A stretch of 64,000 bases of DNA. Source: Bacteroidota bacterium. Lineage in GTDB: Bacteria > Bacteroidota > Bacteroidia > Chitinophagales > Chitinophagaceae. The notes under the pieces were generated by a model. It was not told where the DNA came from. It saw only the letters and a program-made list of their open reading frames with translations, and made no database searches. Location: positions 124,001-188,000 of the forward strand of contig JAPLEH010000035.1 in NCBI GenBank assembly GCA_026391455.1, written 5' to 3'. The position numbers and the translations under genes are program-made. Below are positions 24,803 through 32,578 of the stretch, piece by piece; position 1 is the first letter of the stretch; each line of letters begins with the position of its first letter.

Positions 24803-25408
24803 ATGGATTACCGGGCTATTGGTTTATACAGCGGCAACCCGGCCGCCGCACTCGATATCGTGTTTGCTTCTTTTAGCGAAAAAGCCGGTAACTGGACCGC
24901 TGATCCCCATCTCTCCGCCCGGTATACTTATAACACGGAATGGATGAGCCGGTTAGAAGACGCAGCATCATTAACAGCCCCTTCCTATTGCGCTTTGCAT
25001 ACAGCATACGGGACTTACCTGGGTGAATTGGTAAACCGCTTCGTTACGGATAATGCATTGCAATTTAAAGTAGCCTTGATCGCATCACCCGGCCACATTG
25101 TATTTAATGACAGCCAGGGACAACCCGTATGGGCCGGCGACGGCGCAGCGTTGGCAGCGGCCACCCGCATTCCGGTAATCAGTGATTTCTATGCCATTGA
25201 CAGGGCCTGGGGAGGTAAACAGCAAACTACCGAAACGCTTGCTGCCAGATTATCTCTGACATCACCGGAAGCCGTGAATAACCCCGCACTATTAGCAGCC
25301 CTTATGGGTGTATTGCGCTGGCGGCAGGAGTATAATGTGTTTGGGGCAGATACCGGCGCTGTGGCCAACAGTATTGGCGGGGCCTTTTGGAATGGTGATG
25401 AAGCCTGA
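24803..25408 (+). CDS. Internally deleted, catalytically degenerate AnmK-like protein
   Basis: A 201-residue protein recognisable as anhydro-N-acetylmuramic acid kinase at both ends but missing about 150-170 residues in the middle (AnmK is about 360-370). The N-terminus (IGLYSGNPAAALDI) aligns with the ATP-binding SGTSLDG motif, which is destroyed; IASPGHIVFN replaces the SHGHTVFH block; SDFYAIDRAWGG replaces DFRxxDxAxGGQGAP but keeps an Asp. The frame then jumps to the C-terminal ALMGVLRWRQEYNV and SIGGAFWNG. There is no frameshift or stop, and a promoter is present, so it may be a retained pseudokinase or binding protein. It lies 47 bases before the PGM1-like ligase gene. Confidence 0.75.
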   Translation: MDYRAIGLYSGNPAAALDIVFASFSEKAGNWTADPHLSARYTYNTEWMSRLEDAASLTAPSYCALHTAYGTYLGELVNRFVTDNALQFKVALIASPGHIVFNDSQGQPVWAGDGAALAAATRIPVISDFYAIDRAWGGKQQTTETLAARLSLTSPEAVNNPALLAALMGVLRWRQEYNVFGADTGAVANSIGGAFWNGDEA

Positions 25409-25455
25409 TGAAAAATCTCATATTGAATTTCCTCAATTTGATTTAAATTCATCGT

Positions 25456-27012
25456 ATGCAGGATACCAAAAACATGGCCACCTCCACTGAAAATAAAAAA
25501 GACCCGCAACCCGGGTCGATGGAAGAAATATTATTATTCCGGAAAATCCAACACCAGTTTCCCCGGCAATTCCGTAAGGCTTTTCCGGATAAGCTGGCCG
25601 CCAAATCTGTAATCATTATTCCATCCATTACATTGGACCAGGAAATATTATCGAAGGTAAGCGGTCATATTCATTATGAAGAACGATTGCTTTGCCTGCT
25701 CATGTTGCTTCGTATGCCACGCACCCATGTGGTGTATATTACCAGTATGCCCATCGATCCTGTCATCATAGATTATTACCTGCACCTGCTTCCGGGAATA
25801 ACCCGTCATCATGCACAGCAACGGCTTACCATGCTGAGTTGTTACGATGCATCGGCCAAATCACTCACGGAGAAAATACTGGACCGCCCCCGCCTGATTG
25901 AACGGATAAAGAAGAGTATTCCTTCGGGAAATGTGGTACACATGGCTTGTTTCAACGTAACCAAACATGAACGCACCCTTTCAGTAAAACTGGATGCACC
26001 TATTTATGGATGCGATCCGGAACTGTATGAACAGGGAACGAAGAGCAACAGCCGTAAAATATTCAAGCAATGCGGGCTTACTGTACCTGCTGGCTATGAA
26101 GACCTGAAAAATGAAGAAGAGATTGTAGCCGCACTGGGGGATCTGAAACTGAGCGATCCTTCATTGCGCAAAGCGGTGGTGAAAATGAACGATGGCTTTT
26201 CCGGTGAAGGGAATGCCATTTTTTCCTATGAAGGCATTGATGAATCCACAGAATGGAAACCCTGGATCGCGAGTCAACTGTCTTCGCGGCTGAAGATCGT
26301 GGCTGGTGATCTTTCGTATAAAGAATTCATGTACAAATTTCAATCCATGGGTGGCATCGTGGAGGCATTTGTAGAAGGGGATATAAAAACATCACCCTCT
26401 GTTCAATGCCGTATCAATCCACTGGGTGATTGCAAAGTGATCTCCACACATGATCAGGTAGTGGGCGGCGAAGGGGGGCAGGTATATATGGGTGCCTATT
26501 TCCCTGCCGATGAAGCCTATTCCATTGAAGTGGGAGAAGCGGGACTTAAAGTAGCAGAGGCTCTGCAAAAAAATGGTGTGATGGGGCGCTTTGGTGTGGA
26601 CTTTATTTCAGTGAAAGAAAAGAACAATACCTGGAAACATTACGCCATTGAAATAAACCTGCGGAAAGGAGGCACCACGCATCCCTATATTTTACTGCAG
26701 TTTCTCACCGATGGGGATTATGATTATGAAAACGGATTGTACCTGACGGCTAACCGGCAAACCCGTTATTATTATTGTTCAGACAATCTGCGCAGTGAAA
26801 AATATATCGGCATCACGCCACCTGATCTGATTGATATCGCCATGCTGCATAACCTGCATTATGATGGCACTTCACAGGAAGGAGTCATGTTTCACCTCAT
26901 TGGCGCCTTGTCACAATATGGCAAACTGGGTGTGGTATGTATCGGCAGTACACCGGAACGGGCAAAGAATTTTTATGAGCAAACGGTGAAAGTGCTGGAT
27001 GGGGAATGCTGA
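25456..27012 (+). CDS. PGM1-related ATP-grasp peptide ligase
   Basis: A 518-residue protein with the layout of PGM1-type peptide ligases: an N-terminal pre-ATP-grasp region (about 20-180), an ATP-grasp core (about 190-440; NSRKIFKQCGLTVPAGYE, RKAVVKMNDGFSGEGN, GRFGVDFISV, HYAIEINLRKGGTTHP) and the PGM1 C-terminal domain (TPPDLIDIAMLHNLHYD, GVMFHLIGALSQYGKLGVVCIG). Founding member PGM1 couples a peptide to a non-proteinogenic amino acid in pheganomycin synthesis. The substrates here are unknown and no precursor peptide gene is obvious. Start could also be ATG 25474. It is probably co-transcribed with the AnmK-like gene. Confidence 0.85.
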   Translation: MQDTKNMATSTENKKDPQPGSMEEILLFRKIQHQFPRQFRKAFPDKLAAKSVIIIPSITLDQEILSKVSGHIHYEERLLCLLMLLRMPRTHVVYITSMPIDPVIIDYYLHLLPGITRHHAQQRLTMLSCYDASAKSLTEKILDRPRLIERIKKSIPSGNVVHMACFNVTKHERTLSVKLDAPIYGCDPELYEQGTKSNSRKIFKQCGLTVPAGYEDLKNEEEIVAALGDLKLSDPSLRKAVVKMNDGFSGEGNAIFSYEGIDESTEWKPWIASQLSSRLKIVAGDLSYKEFMYKFQSMGGIVEAFVEGDIKTSPSVQCRINPLGDCKVISTHDQVVGGEGGQVYMGAYFPADEAYSIEVGEAGLKVAEALQKNGVMGRFGVDFISVKEKNNTWKHYAIEINLRKGGTTHPYILLQFLTDGDYDYENGLYLTANRQTRYYYCSDNLRSEKYIGITPPDLIDIAMLHNLHYDGTSQEGVMFHLIGALSQYGKLGVVCIGSTPERAKNFYEQTVKVLDGEC

Positions 27013-27020
27013 TCAGTGAT

Positions 27021-27048
27021 GTTACATGTTGAATGTTGGATGCTGAAT
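27021..27048. repeat. Heptad array, consensus GTTGAAT
   Basis: Four consecutive 7-base units (GTTGAAT, GTTGGAT and variants) in the 67-base spacer between two convergent genes. Confidence 0.8.
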
Positions 27049-27079
27049 GATACCAGCAGCACTTATGCATTTTAGCAAT

Positions 27080-27820
27080 TTACAATCCCAGCACCTCTTT
27101 CAGTTTCCCATACCCACTGCGGCTTACCGGTACTCTTGCACCCGAACGTAATACAGCCACATGATTGTCTTTTTCATTGGGGTCGATCCGGGTGATCTGC
27201 TGCACATTTACAATATACGAGCGGTGTGATCGCACAAACTGTTCGCCATCCAGTGCCTGCTCAAAATGATTCATCGTTTTATTCTTGAGAAAATAGCCTT
27301 CCTGGGTATGCACTTTCACATAATCATCTGCCGCTTCCAGATAAAATACATCGTGTACCGGTATGATCTTGATCTTGCTTCCGTTTTTTACCACAATGCG
27401 CTGGCTTTGTGATGGGGAAAGCGACACGGCATCCAGCAGATCCTGTGTGGATTTATCGGGGGCCTTGCTTTTTTGTTCCTCCCATTTTGTAATGGCTTTA
27501 TCGAAGCGCTCCCGGTTGAATGGTTTCAGCAGGTAATCAACGGCATGTGATTCAAAAGCTTTGATAGCATATTCATCGAAGGCCGTGGTGAAAATAACAG
27601 CCGGCGGTTGCTCAATGAGTTCGAGCATTTCAAACCCGGTGATCTTGGGCATTTGAATATCCAGAAATATCAGGTCGGGCTTATGTTGCATGATGGCTTT
27701 TAGTCCTTCAAAACCATCGCCGCATTCCTGTACCAGTTCCAGTTGTGTATGATGTTGTAAATATTCGATTACGATACTCCGTGCCAGCGGCTCATCATCA
27801 ATGATAATTACTTTATGCAT
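27080..27820 (-). CDS. LytTR family response regulator
   Basis: A 246-residue regulator. The receiver domain (residues 1-120) has the acidic pair D8-D9, phospho-acceptor Asp54 (IFLDIQMP), TT in VIFTTAFDEYA and Lys in YLLKPF. The LytTR DNA-binding domain occupies about 145-246 (FYLEAADDYVKVHT, FVRSHRSYIVNVQQI). It follows its kinase by five bases. The linked LiaF-like and DUF4288 genes suggest an envelope-stress regulon. Confidence 0.94.
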   Translation of the reverse strand: MHKVIIIDDEPLARSIVIEYLQHHTQLELVQECGDGFEGLKAIMQHKPDLIFLDIQMPKITGFEMLELIEQPPAVIFTTAFDEYAIKAFESHAVDYLLKPFNRERFDKAITKWEEQKSKAPDKSTQDLLDAVSLSPSQSQRIVVKNGSKIKIIPVHDVFYLEAADDYVKVHTQEGYFLKNKTMNHFEQALDGEQFVRSHRSYIVNVQQITRIDPNEKDNHVAVLRSGARVPVSRSGYGKLKEVLGL

Positions 27821-27825
27821 AGCTA

Positions 27826-28875
27826 TTATGATTTTCCCTGCGGGATTTTTACAATGGTATTAAAAATAGTCCCGTTTGCTGCAGTCGTAAGCAGATCAGT
27901 ACGGGCAAAATGAAGGTACAGCCTTCTTTGTATTGATTGCAAACCGAAGCCCGTGCCTTTATGGTGCGGCGATGCAGTGTCGGGGTCGAAAGGGTTTTGC
28001 ACCCGTATCATCAGGTGGTGATTTTCAACAGACGCATCTATCCGGATCACGGTATCACCGGTGGTGTCGTATAAACCGAATTTAATAGCATTTTCCACAA
28101 TGGGCTGCAGCAACAGGGCCGGCAACTTCATCTGCAGTACTTCGTCTGCCACATTTATTTCAGTAGAAAGCCGGTTGCCAAACCGCACTTTTTCTATATC
28201 GAGATATAATTGCAGGTATTGCAGTTCTTCCTGCAGGGTTACCCATTGCGTTTCTTCTTTTTTGATGGTGCCACGCAAAAAATCAGATAATTGTTGTACC
28301 ATTTTACGCGCTTCTTCCGGACGGGTACCAATCAGTGCATTGATGGAGTTCAAACTGTTGAATAAAAAATGCGGTTGTAATTGCTGCCGCAGTTTGAACA
28401 ACTCGGCCTCACGGGCCAGTTTTTCCGCATCTGCTTTCCGGGTTTCATTTTCTTTTTGTTCTTTCTGGCTGAACCATAAAATGCTGACCAGGGTAATACA
28501 ACCCAGCAATAAAAAACCAATACTGAAACGAATGGGTATCGATTGCTGCAGCAACGTGGAATATCCTACAGTAAAGCTTCCAATGGAAATTTTCAGCAAC
28601 CAGCGTAATGTAAAAATCCAAACCAGGGATAGGATCAGGCAAAGTGCAAAAATATTCACATGCTGCTCCCCCCGGGGCATATAAAACCGCAGCATATTGA
28701 TTACGAGCAGGCTAAGTATTAACAGGAGTATATTACTGATGGCACTGTCTGCCATAGCAGCTTTCAGTGGCATACCAAACCAGTACAGTACGCATGCATG
28801 ATCGATCGTCATCACCACCCAGAAGATGATAAAGGCTAGCAGAAATTTTTTTTCCCGAAGCGGTGAGGTTGCCAT
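27826..28875 (-). CDS. LytS-type sensor histidine kinase
   Basis: A 349-residue kinase with four predicted membrane segments in residues 10-135, a short coiled coil, then the His_kinase domain: phospho-acceptor His in LQPHFLFNSLNSIN, N-box LLLQPIVENAIKFG and G-box GTGFGL. There is no large extracellular domain, so the signal is probably sensed in the membrane or through a partner such as the LiaF-like protein. It lies four bases after the DUF4288 gene. Confidence 0.93.
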   Translation of the reverse strand: MATSPLREKKFLLAFIIFWVVMTIDHACVLYWFGMPLKAAMADSAISNILLLILSLLVINMLRFYMPRGEQHVNIFALCLILSLVWIFTLRWLLKISIGSFTVGYSTLLQQSIPIRFSIGFLLLGCITLVSILWFSQKEQKENETRKADAEKLAREAELFKLRQQLQPHFLFNSLNSINALIGTRPEEARKMVQQLSDFLRGTIKKEETQWVTLQEELQYLQLYLDIEKVRFGNRLSTEINVADEVLQMKLPALLLQPIVENAIKFGLYDTTGDTVIRIDASVENHHLMIRVQNPFDPDTASPHHKGTGFGLQSIQRRLYLHFARTDLLTTAANGTIFNTIVKIPQGKS

Positions 28876-28879
28876 ACAG

Positions 28880-29239
28880 TTATGCCAGGTTCAATAATTC
28901 GAGCGTATTGCCAAAGCGGATATCCTCCGCCTTTTTGTGAATGACATGAAGATAGCTTTCTGCGTGTTCTTTTTCTTCAATACGGGAATAGATCTCTGCA
29001 CCGTCCGTAAGTTCACCCAGCCGGTACAATTCACTCACACTGATGAACTGCCATTGCACCAGTTGTAATTGATTATTGAAGAAGATCTCTTCTTCGCGCC
29101 CGCCGAGTACCTGGGCTTTATGAAAGGCTTCTTCTTTGCTTTCCGCAGCGATCAATCGTAATTGTTCATCAAATTGTGCTGTGTGTGTACCATCACCGGA
29201 GATGATGCGGAAAACCATTTTTGCAAGATACCAGCTCAT
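28880..29239 (-). CDS. DUF4288 domain protein
   Basis: A 119-residue soluble protein starting MSWYLAKMVFRIISGDG, with the layout of DUF4288 (WYLAK..F.I; FDEQLRLIAAESKEEAFHKAQ; WQFISVSELY). Function is unknown. It sits between the LiaF-like gene and the kinase and is almost certainly in the same operon (4-base gap to the kinase, 45 bases from the LiaF-like gene), so a link to envelope-stress signalling is an inference from context. Confidence 0.82.
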   Translation of the reverse strand: MSWYLAKMVFRIISGDGTHTAQFDEQLRLIAAESKEEAFHKAQVLGGREEEIFFNNQLQLVQWQFISVSELYRLGELTDGAEIYSRIEEKEHAESYLHVIHKKAEDIRFGNTLELLNLA

Positions 29240-29284
29240 AGATTGGTTTTTGGTTGTTAGTTTGAATATGTCTCACGTATTCAT

Positions 29285-30145
29285 TTAAAAGCTTTTGATC
29301 TCCACGCCCCCTACAATTACCGTTCCTTTCAGCAACAATACTTTGTCGGGGTTTTCGGCAATATTGTAGAGATTGCGTTTATCTTCAATGCCGCCAAATA
29401 CAGTGACCACTTCTGATTCTAATTTCCAGTTGGAAGGGATGATCAGTTTGGTGCCGCCAAAAACCGTGGTGAGTTCGATTTCTGCCTTTCCGGTAAAATC
29501 GGCCCTGGTTAGATCGAGTTCAGTACCGCCAAATACGACTACAATATCCCCGCCTTTAAAATTTTTTGAAATGATATTTTTTTTGGCCCCGCCAAATACA
29601 GAAGTGGTATCTACAAAATCTTCTTTATAATCTTGTTGACGCTGATAACTGTATTCTTCTGGTTTAATTTCTTCAGCCGGGTCGTTGTTCAAATTGTTTT
29701 TTTTTTCTGTTTCACCCGGCATACAGTAGTTCCTTCTTCTGGGACGTAAGATTAGTAAGCTGCCGGCCCCAATGAGCAGCATGGGCCAGATATACCGGCG
29801 TATTTGCAGATCAGGAAAAATATCCCTGGCCAGAAATATGCCTCCCACGAGCATGAGTACAAACCAGGTGGCTCCGCGAAATCCATGTTTAAATCCTACA
29901 AAGATGCCCAGTGCGATCAGAAAAGTTTGCCAACTGAACAACCACTCCGGCATATCGGTAAGACTTGCTTTTAATAATGCCGCCACTCCGACCAGTATGA
30001 TAAATAGGCCGGTCCATATATGGCTATATCGACTCTCTCCAGCCATGCTTTCCTCCCTGCGCTGTTCCCAACTCTTTATCCAGGCATCCCGGCGTTTTCG
30101 CCGTTCCTCCCGCCTCATCTCGCGCCAGCTTTTATTGTTATCCAT
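29285..30145 (-). CDS. LiaF-like membrane protein with cell-wall-active-antibiotic-response domain
   Basis: A 286-residue protein. A highly charged N-terminus (WREMRREERRKRRDAW) leads into about four membrane helices (about 40-135), an acidic linker, and a C-terminal beta-helix-like domain with three VFGG repeats (TTSVFGGAKK, VVVFGGTELDL, TTVFGGTKLII, VTVFGGIEDKR), as in LiaF/DUF2154 proteins that inhibit the LiaRS-type response in Firmicutes. Start 30145 is preferred over 30193 because the family starts near the charged segment and a promoter lies in between. It heads an operon with DUF4288, kinase and regulator. Confidence 0.88.
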   Translation of the reverse strand: MDNNKSWREMRREERRKRRDAWIKSWEQRREESMAGESRYSHIWTGLFIILVGVAALLKASLTDMPEWLFSWQTFLIALGIFVGFKHGFRGATWFVLMLVGGIFLARDIFPDLQIRRYIWPMLLIGAGSLLILRPRRRNYCMPGETEKKNNLNNDPAEEIKPEEYSYQRQQDYKEDFVDTTSVFGGAKKNIISKNFKGGDIVVVFGGTELDLTRADFTGKAEIELTTVFGGTKLIIPSNWKLESEVVTVFGGIEDKRNLYNIAENPDKVLLLKGTVIVGGVEIKSF

Positions 30146-30162
30146 GAAATGTGAATTTGAAA

Positions 30163-30193
30163 CAAAACTAACCGCCCTTTTCGGAAACGGCAA
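30163..30193 (-). promoter_or_regulatory. Probable promoter of the LiaF-like operon
   Basis: On the minus strand TTG (30193-30191), 20 bases, then an exact TAnnTTTG (TAGTTTTG, 30170-30163), 17 bases before the ATG. Confidence 0.5.
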
Positions 30194-30312
30194 GTCCCTT
30201 TGGGTGCAATGTACCTTCTTGTCGGTGAATGGCGGAAAGAAGGCGGTGAATTGGTGGAGGTTAGTTCAGGAATGATGAAAAAGGGGGAAGCCCCGGGAAA
30301 AATGATGTACGA

Positions 30313-30609
30313 TCAGGAAAGCGAACTGCTCCATATCAATTGATAGGGCTCTGTTTTGCCTTTGATGCAGGTGAATAAAAAACAAGTGATAAAGGGCATA
30401 TGTATGATGTCCTGACCATCGTTGAAATCAATTGCCATAGTGCCGCTCACATAAGTTTCGGTGGAAGAAGTTTCCACCGCTTTTAAACCGCGCGGCATTC
30501 TTTCTTTGCTGAAACCCAGCTCATTTCTGCGGTAGGCAAGTCTTTCCACCAGGTCTTGTATAAAGTCAGGCTGGTCAAAATGCGCGGAAATATGGAGTTG
30601 CAGTTTCAT
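30313..30609 (-). CDS. Small protein of unknown function
   Basis: A 98-residue ORF (MKLQLHISAHFDQPDFIQDLVERLAYRR in outline) with protein-like composition and no signal peptide or membrane helix. I do not recognise a family. It starts within a long inverted repeat that could hide its start codon. There is no overlapping better candidate, so I consider it probably real. Confidence 0.55.
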   Translation of the reverse strand: MKLQLHISAHFDQPDFIQDLVERLAYRRNELGFSKERMPRGLKAVETSSTETYVSGTMAIDFNDGQDIIHMPFITCFLFTCIKGKTEPYQLIWSSSLS

Positions 30610-30671
30610 AACAAGGGCTTTGCATCGGCCTTTGCTTGTACTCGGTTCAACCCCACGGGGCCTTTGTTATG
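30607..30671 (-). promoter_or_regulatory. Long hairpin covering the start codon of the 98-residue gene
   Basis: On the minus-strand RNA, CATAACAAAGGC (30671-30660) pairs with GCCCTTGTTATG (30618-30607): 11 of 12 positions, with one A-C mismatch. The ATG (30609-30607) is the last part of the 3' arm, so the fold would block initiation. Confidence 0.45.
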
Positions 30672-30774
30672 AGTTAGATGCCCGCACTACCCGTTTTACT
30701 TAACCCGGTATTGTGAAAGTTATATTAAAGCCTTACCCGGCTTTGCCTCCCGGAAGAAAGAAGGATGTATGGAA

Positions 30775-32439
30775 TTATACGAATGAGAAGCTATCCCCGT
30801 CAAATAAGCCCTTATCACTCAGTTTAAGATGCGGGATCACCAGCAACGCCATAAAAGACAGTGTCATGAACGGCGCCGTCAACGTACTGCCCAGCTCTTT
30901 AGTCATGATGTCGATAGCTGTATAGGCAGCAGACACTTTATATCCATCTTCATTGCTCATCAGTCCAGCTACGGGCAGGGCTAATACCATTTCTTTCCGG
31001 GGAGTTGTTCCCTGCAATGAATCGCAGCAACTCACACCACCCTGTGCTTCGACAAGCAGATTCACGGCCCTGCAGATACTTTCATCATCCACACCCACGG
31101 CCACTATATTATGACTGTCGTGTGCTACGGTTGATGCCATGGCGCCGGATTGCAATCCAAAATTTTTGATAAAGGCTTTGGCTACCGGTGCATCATGGTA
31201 TCGGTTCACCACTACTATTTTCAATATATCCCTGCTGGTATCTGCTACGATCTTTCCATCTTCCACTTTTGGTGTTGCCTGTATACGGTTGGTGATAAGT
31301 TGTCCGTCCAATGCTTCGATCACCGGTATTTCTTTTTCTCCGTTCCAGGTTGTTTCAAAATCGGCGGGAGTTTTCGGTGTGCAGGAAAACTGATTAATCA
31401 CTTCGGCCTTTGTAGTTTGAATTGCCGATACACCATTCGCAGCCACTTGCTGCCCGTTGATATAAGTTTCTACTACTTCAAATGTTTCCAGGTCTTTTAC
31501 CAATATAAAATCAGCCGCATCTCCATCACGAAGTAATCCCACATCGAGTTTGTAATGCAGTACCGGGTTTACACAGGCAGCTTTTAAAACATTAAAAAGG
31601 GGAATACCTTTTTTTACCGCCCTCGCACAAAGCTGATTGATATGACCCAGCTCGAGGCTATCCGGATGTTTGTCGTCACTACAGAATAGGATATGATCCG
31701 GGTAGTCGTACAACAATCCGATCAGGGCCTCAAAATTTTTGGCGGCACTGCCTTCACGGATAATGATCTTCATGCCATATTTCAGTTTATCCAGTGCTTC
31801 TTCAGCAGTAAAACATTCATGGTCGGTGGAGATAGTTATCTTCCCAGCATAGCCCGCTGCAATATAGTCCCTTGCCTGCTCACCCCGAAGACCCGGGGCA
31901 TGTCCATCCACGGGTTTACCCAATCGGATAGCGGCATTTATTTTTTTAATTACTTCTTCATCCCCGAATAATACACCGGGGAAATTCATCATTTCACTCA
32001 GGTATTTTATTTCATCCCGCTCCAGCAAAGCCGTTACATCGTCTGCATTCAATGCCGCACCAGCCGTTTCAAAAATGGTGGCGGGTACGCAACTGGGTGC
32101 GCCGAAATTGAATTTAAACGGAACGGTATTGCCATTAGCGATCATGAACTCCACACCCTTCATTCCACATACATTGGCGATCTCATGCGGATCACTGATG
32201 GTGGATACGGTGCCATGTACCACGGCCAGTCGTGCAAATTCAGACGGTACCAGCATTGAACTTTCGATATGTACATGGCTGTCGATAAATCCGGGAAGTA
32301 AATAAGGGAGATCCGTCTCGCTTTGTGCTTCGAGCTGTTTTACAGAGGCGATAATACCGTTATTTACGGTTATGCATGCAGGATAGACGGTTTGTGTATG
32401 AACATCTGCCAGGAGGCCGGTAATGCTGAATGATGACAT
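30775..32439 (-). CDS. ade: Adenine deaminase
   Basis: A 554-residue amidohydrolase that converts adenine to hypoxanthine. The metal-binding [13 protein letters not shown] is clear, as are [27 protein letters not shown] and [12 protein letters not shown]. Length fits the family (about 550). It belongs to purine salvage and gives an adenine route besides adenine phosphoribosyltransferase. It is divergent from the Asp-box gene. Confidence 0.96.
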   Translation of the reverse strand: MSSFSITGLLADVHTQTVYPACITVNNGIIASVKQLEAQSETDLPYLLPGFIDSHVHIESSMLVPSEFARLAVVHGTVSTISDPHEIANVCGMKGVEFMIANGNTVPFKFNFGAPSCVPATIFETAGAALNADDVTALLERDEIKYLSEMMNFPGVLFGDEEVIKKINAAIRLGKPVDGHAPGLRGEQARDYIAAGYAGKITISTDHECFTAEEALDKLKYGMKIIIREGSAAKNFEALIGLLYDYPDHILFCSDDKHPDSLELGHINQLCARAVKKGIPLFNVLKAACVNPVLHYKLDVGLLRDGDAADFILVKDLETFEVVETYINGQQVAANGVSAIQTTKAEVINQFSCTPKTPADFETTWNGEKEIPVIEALDGQLITNRIQATPKVEDGKIVADTSRDILKIVVVNRYHDAPVAKAFIKNFGLQSGAMASTVAHDSHNIVAVGVDDESICRAVNLLVEAQGGVSCCDSLQGTTPRKEMVLALPVAGLMSNEDGYKVSAAYTAIDIMTKELGSTLTAPFMTLSFMALLVIPHLKLSDKGLFDGDSFSFV

Positions 32440-32518
32440 TAATAACTATTTTATTTCGGAAGCAGTAAAGATACTGATTCAGCATTCAATCCTCCATTCG
32501 TATAAGTGTGGCCGAACG

Positions 32519-32551
32519 TTTGATTTTTTAGGCACTAAATCAGTACCTTCA
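32519..32551 (+). promoter_or_regulatory. Possible promoter of the Asp-box gene
   Basis: TTTG at 32519-32522, 21 bases, then TACCTTCA at 32544-32551 (6 of 8 positions of TAnnTTTG), 27 bases before the ATG. Confidence 0.35.
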
Positions 32552-32578
32552 ACCTACCATACATTTCAACTTTCGTAT

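Noticed and set aside
28061-28684. 207-codon plus-strand open frame
   Set aside because: Antisense to the LytS-type kinase, Ser/Cys-rich composition of a shadow frame, no start context.
30640-30671. GGTTCAACCCC resembling a tRNA T-arm
   Set aside because: The flanking bases do not form the 5-bp T stem, and no acceptor, D or anticodon arm is present; the region is better explained by the start-codon hairpin.
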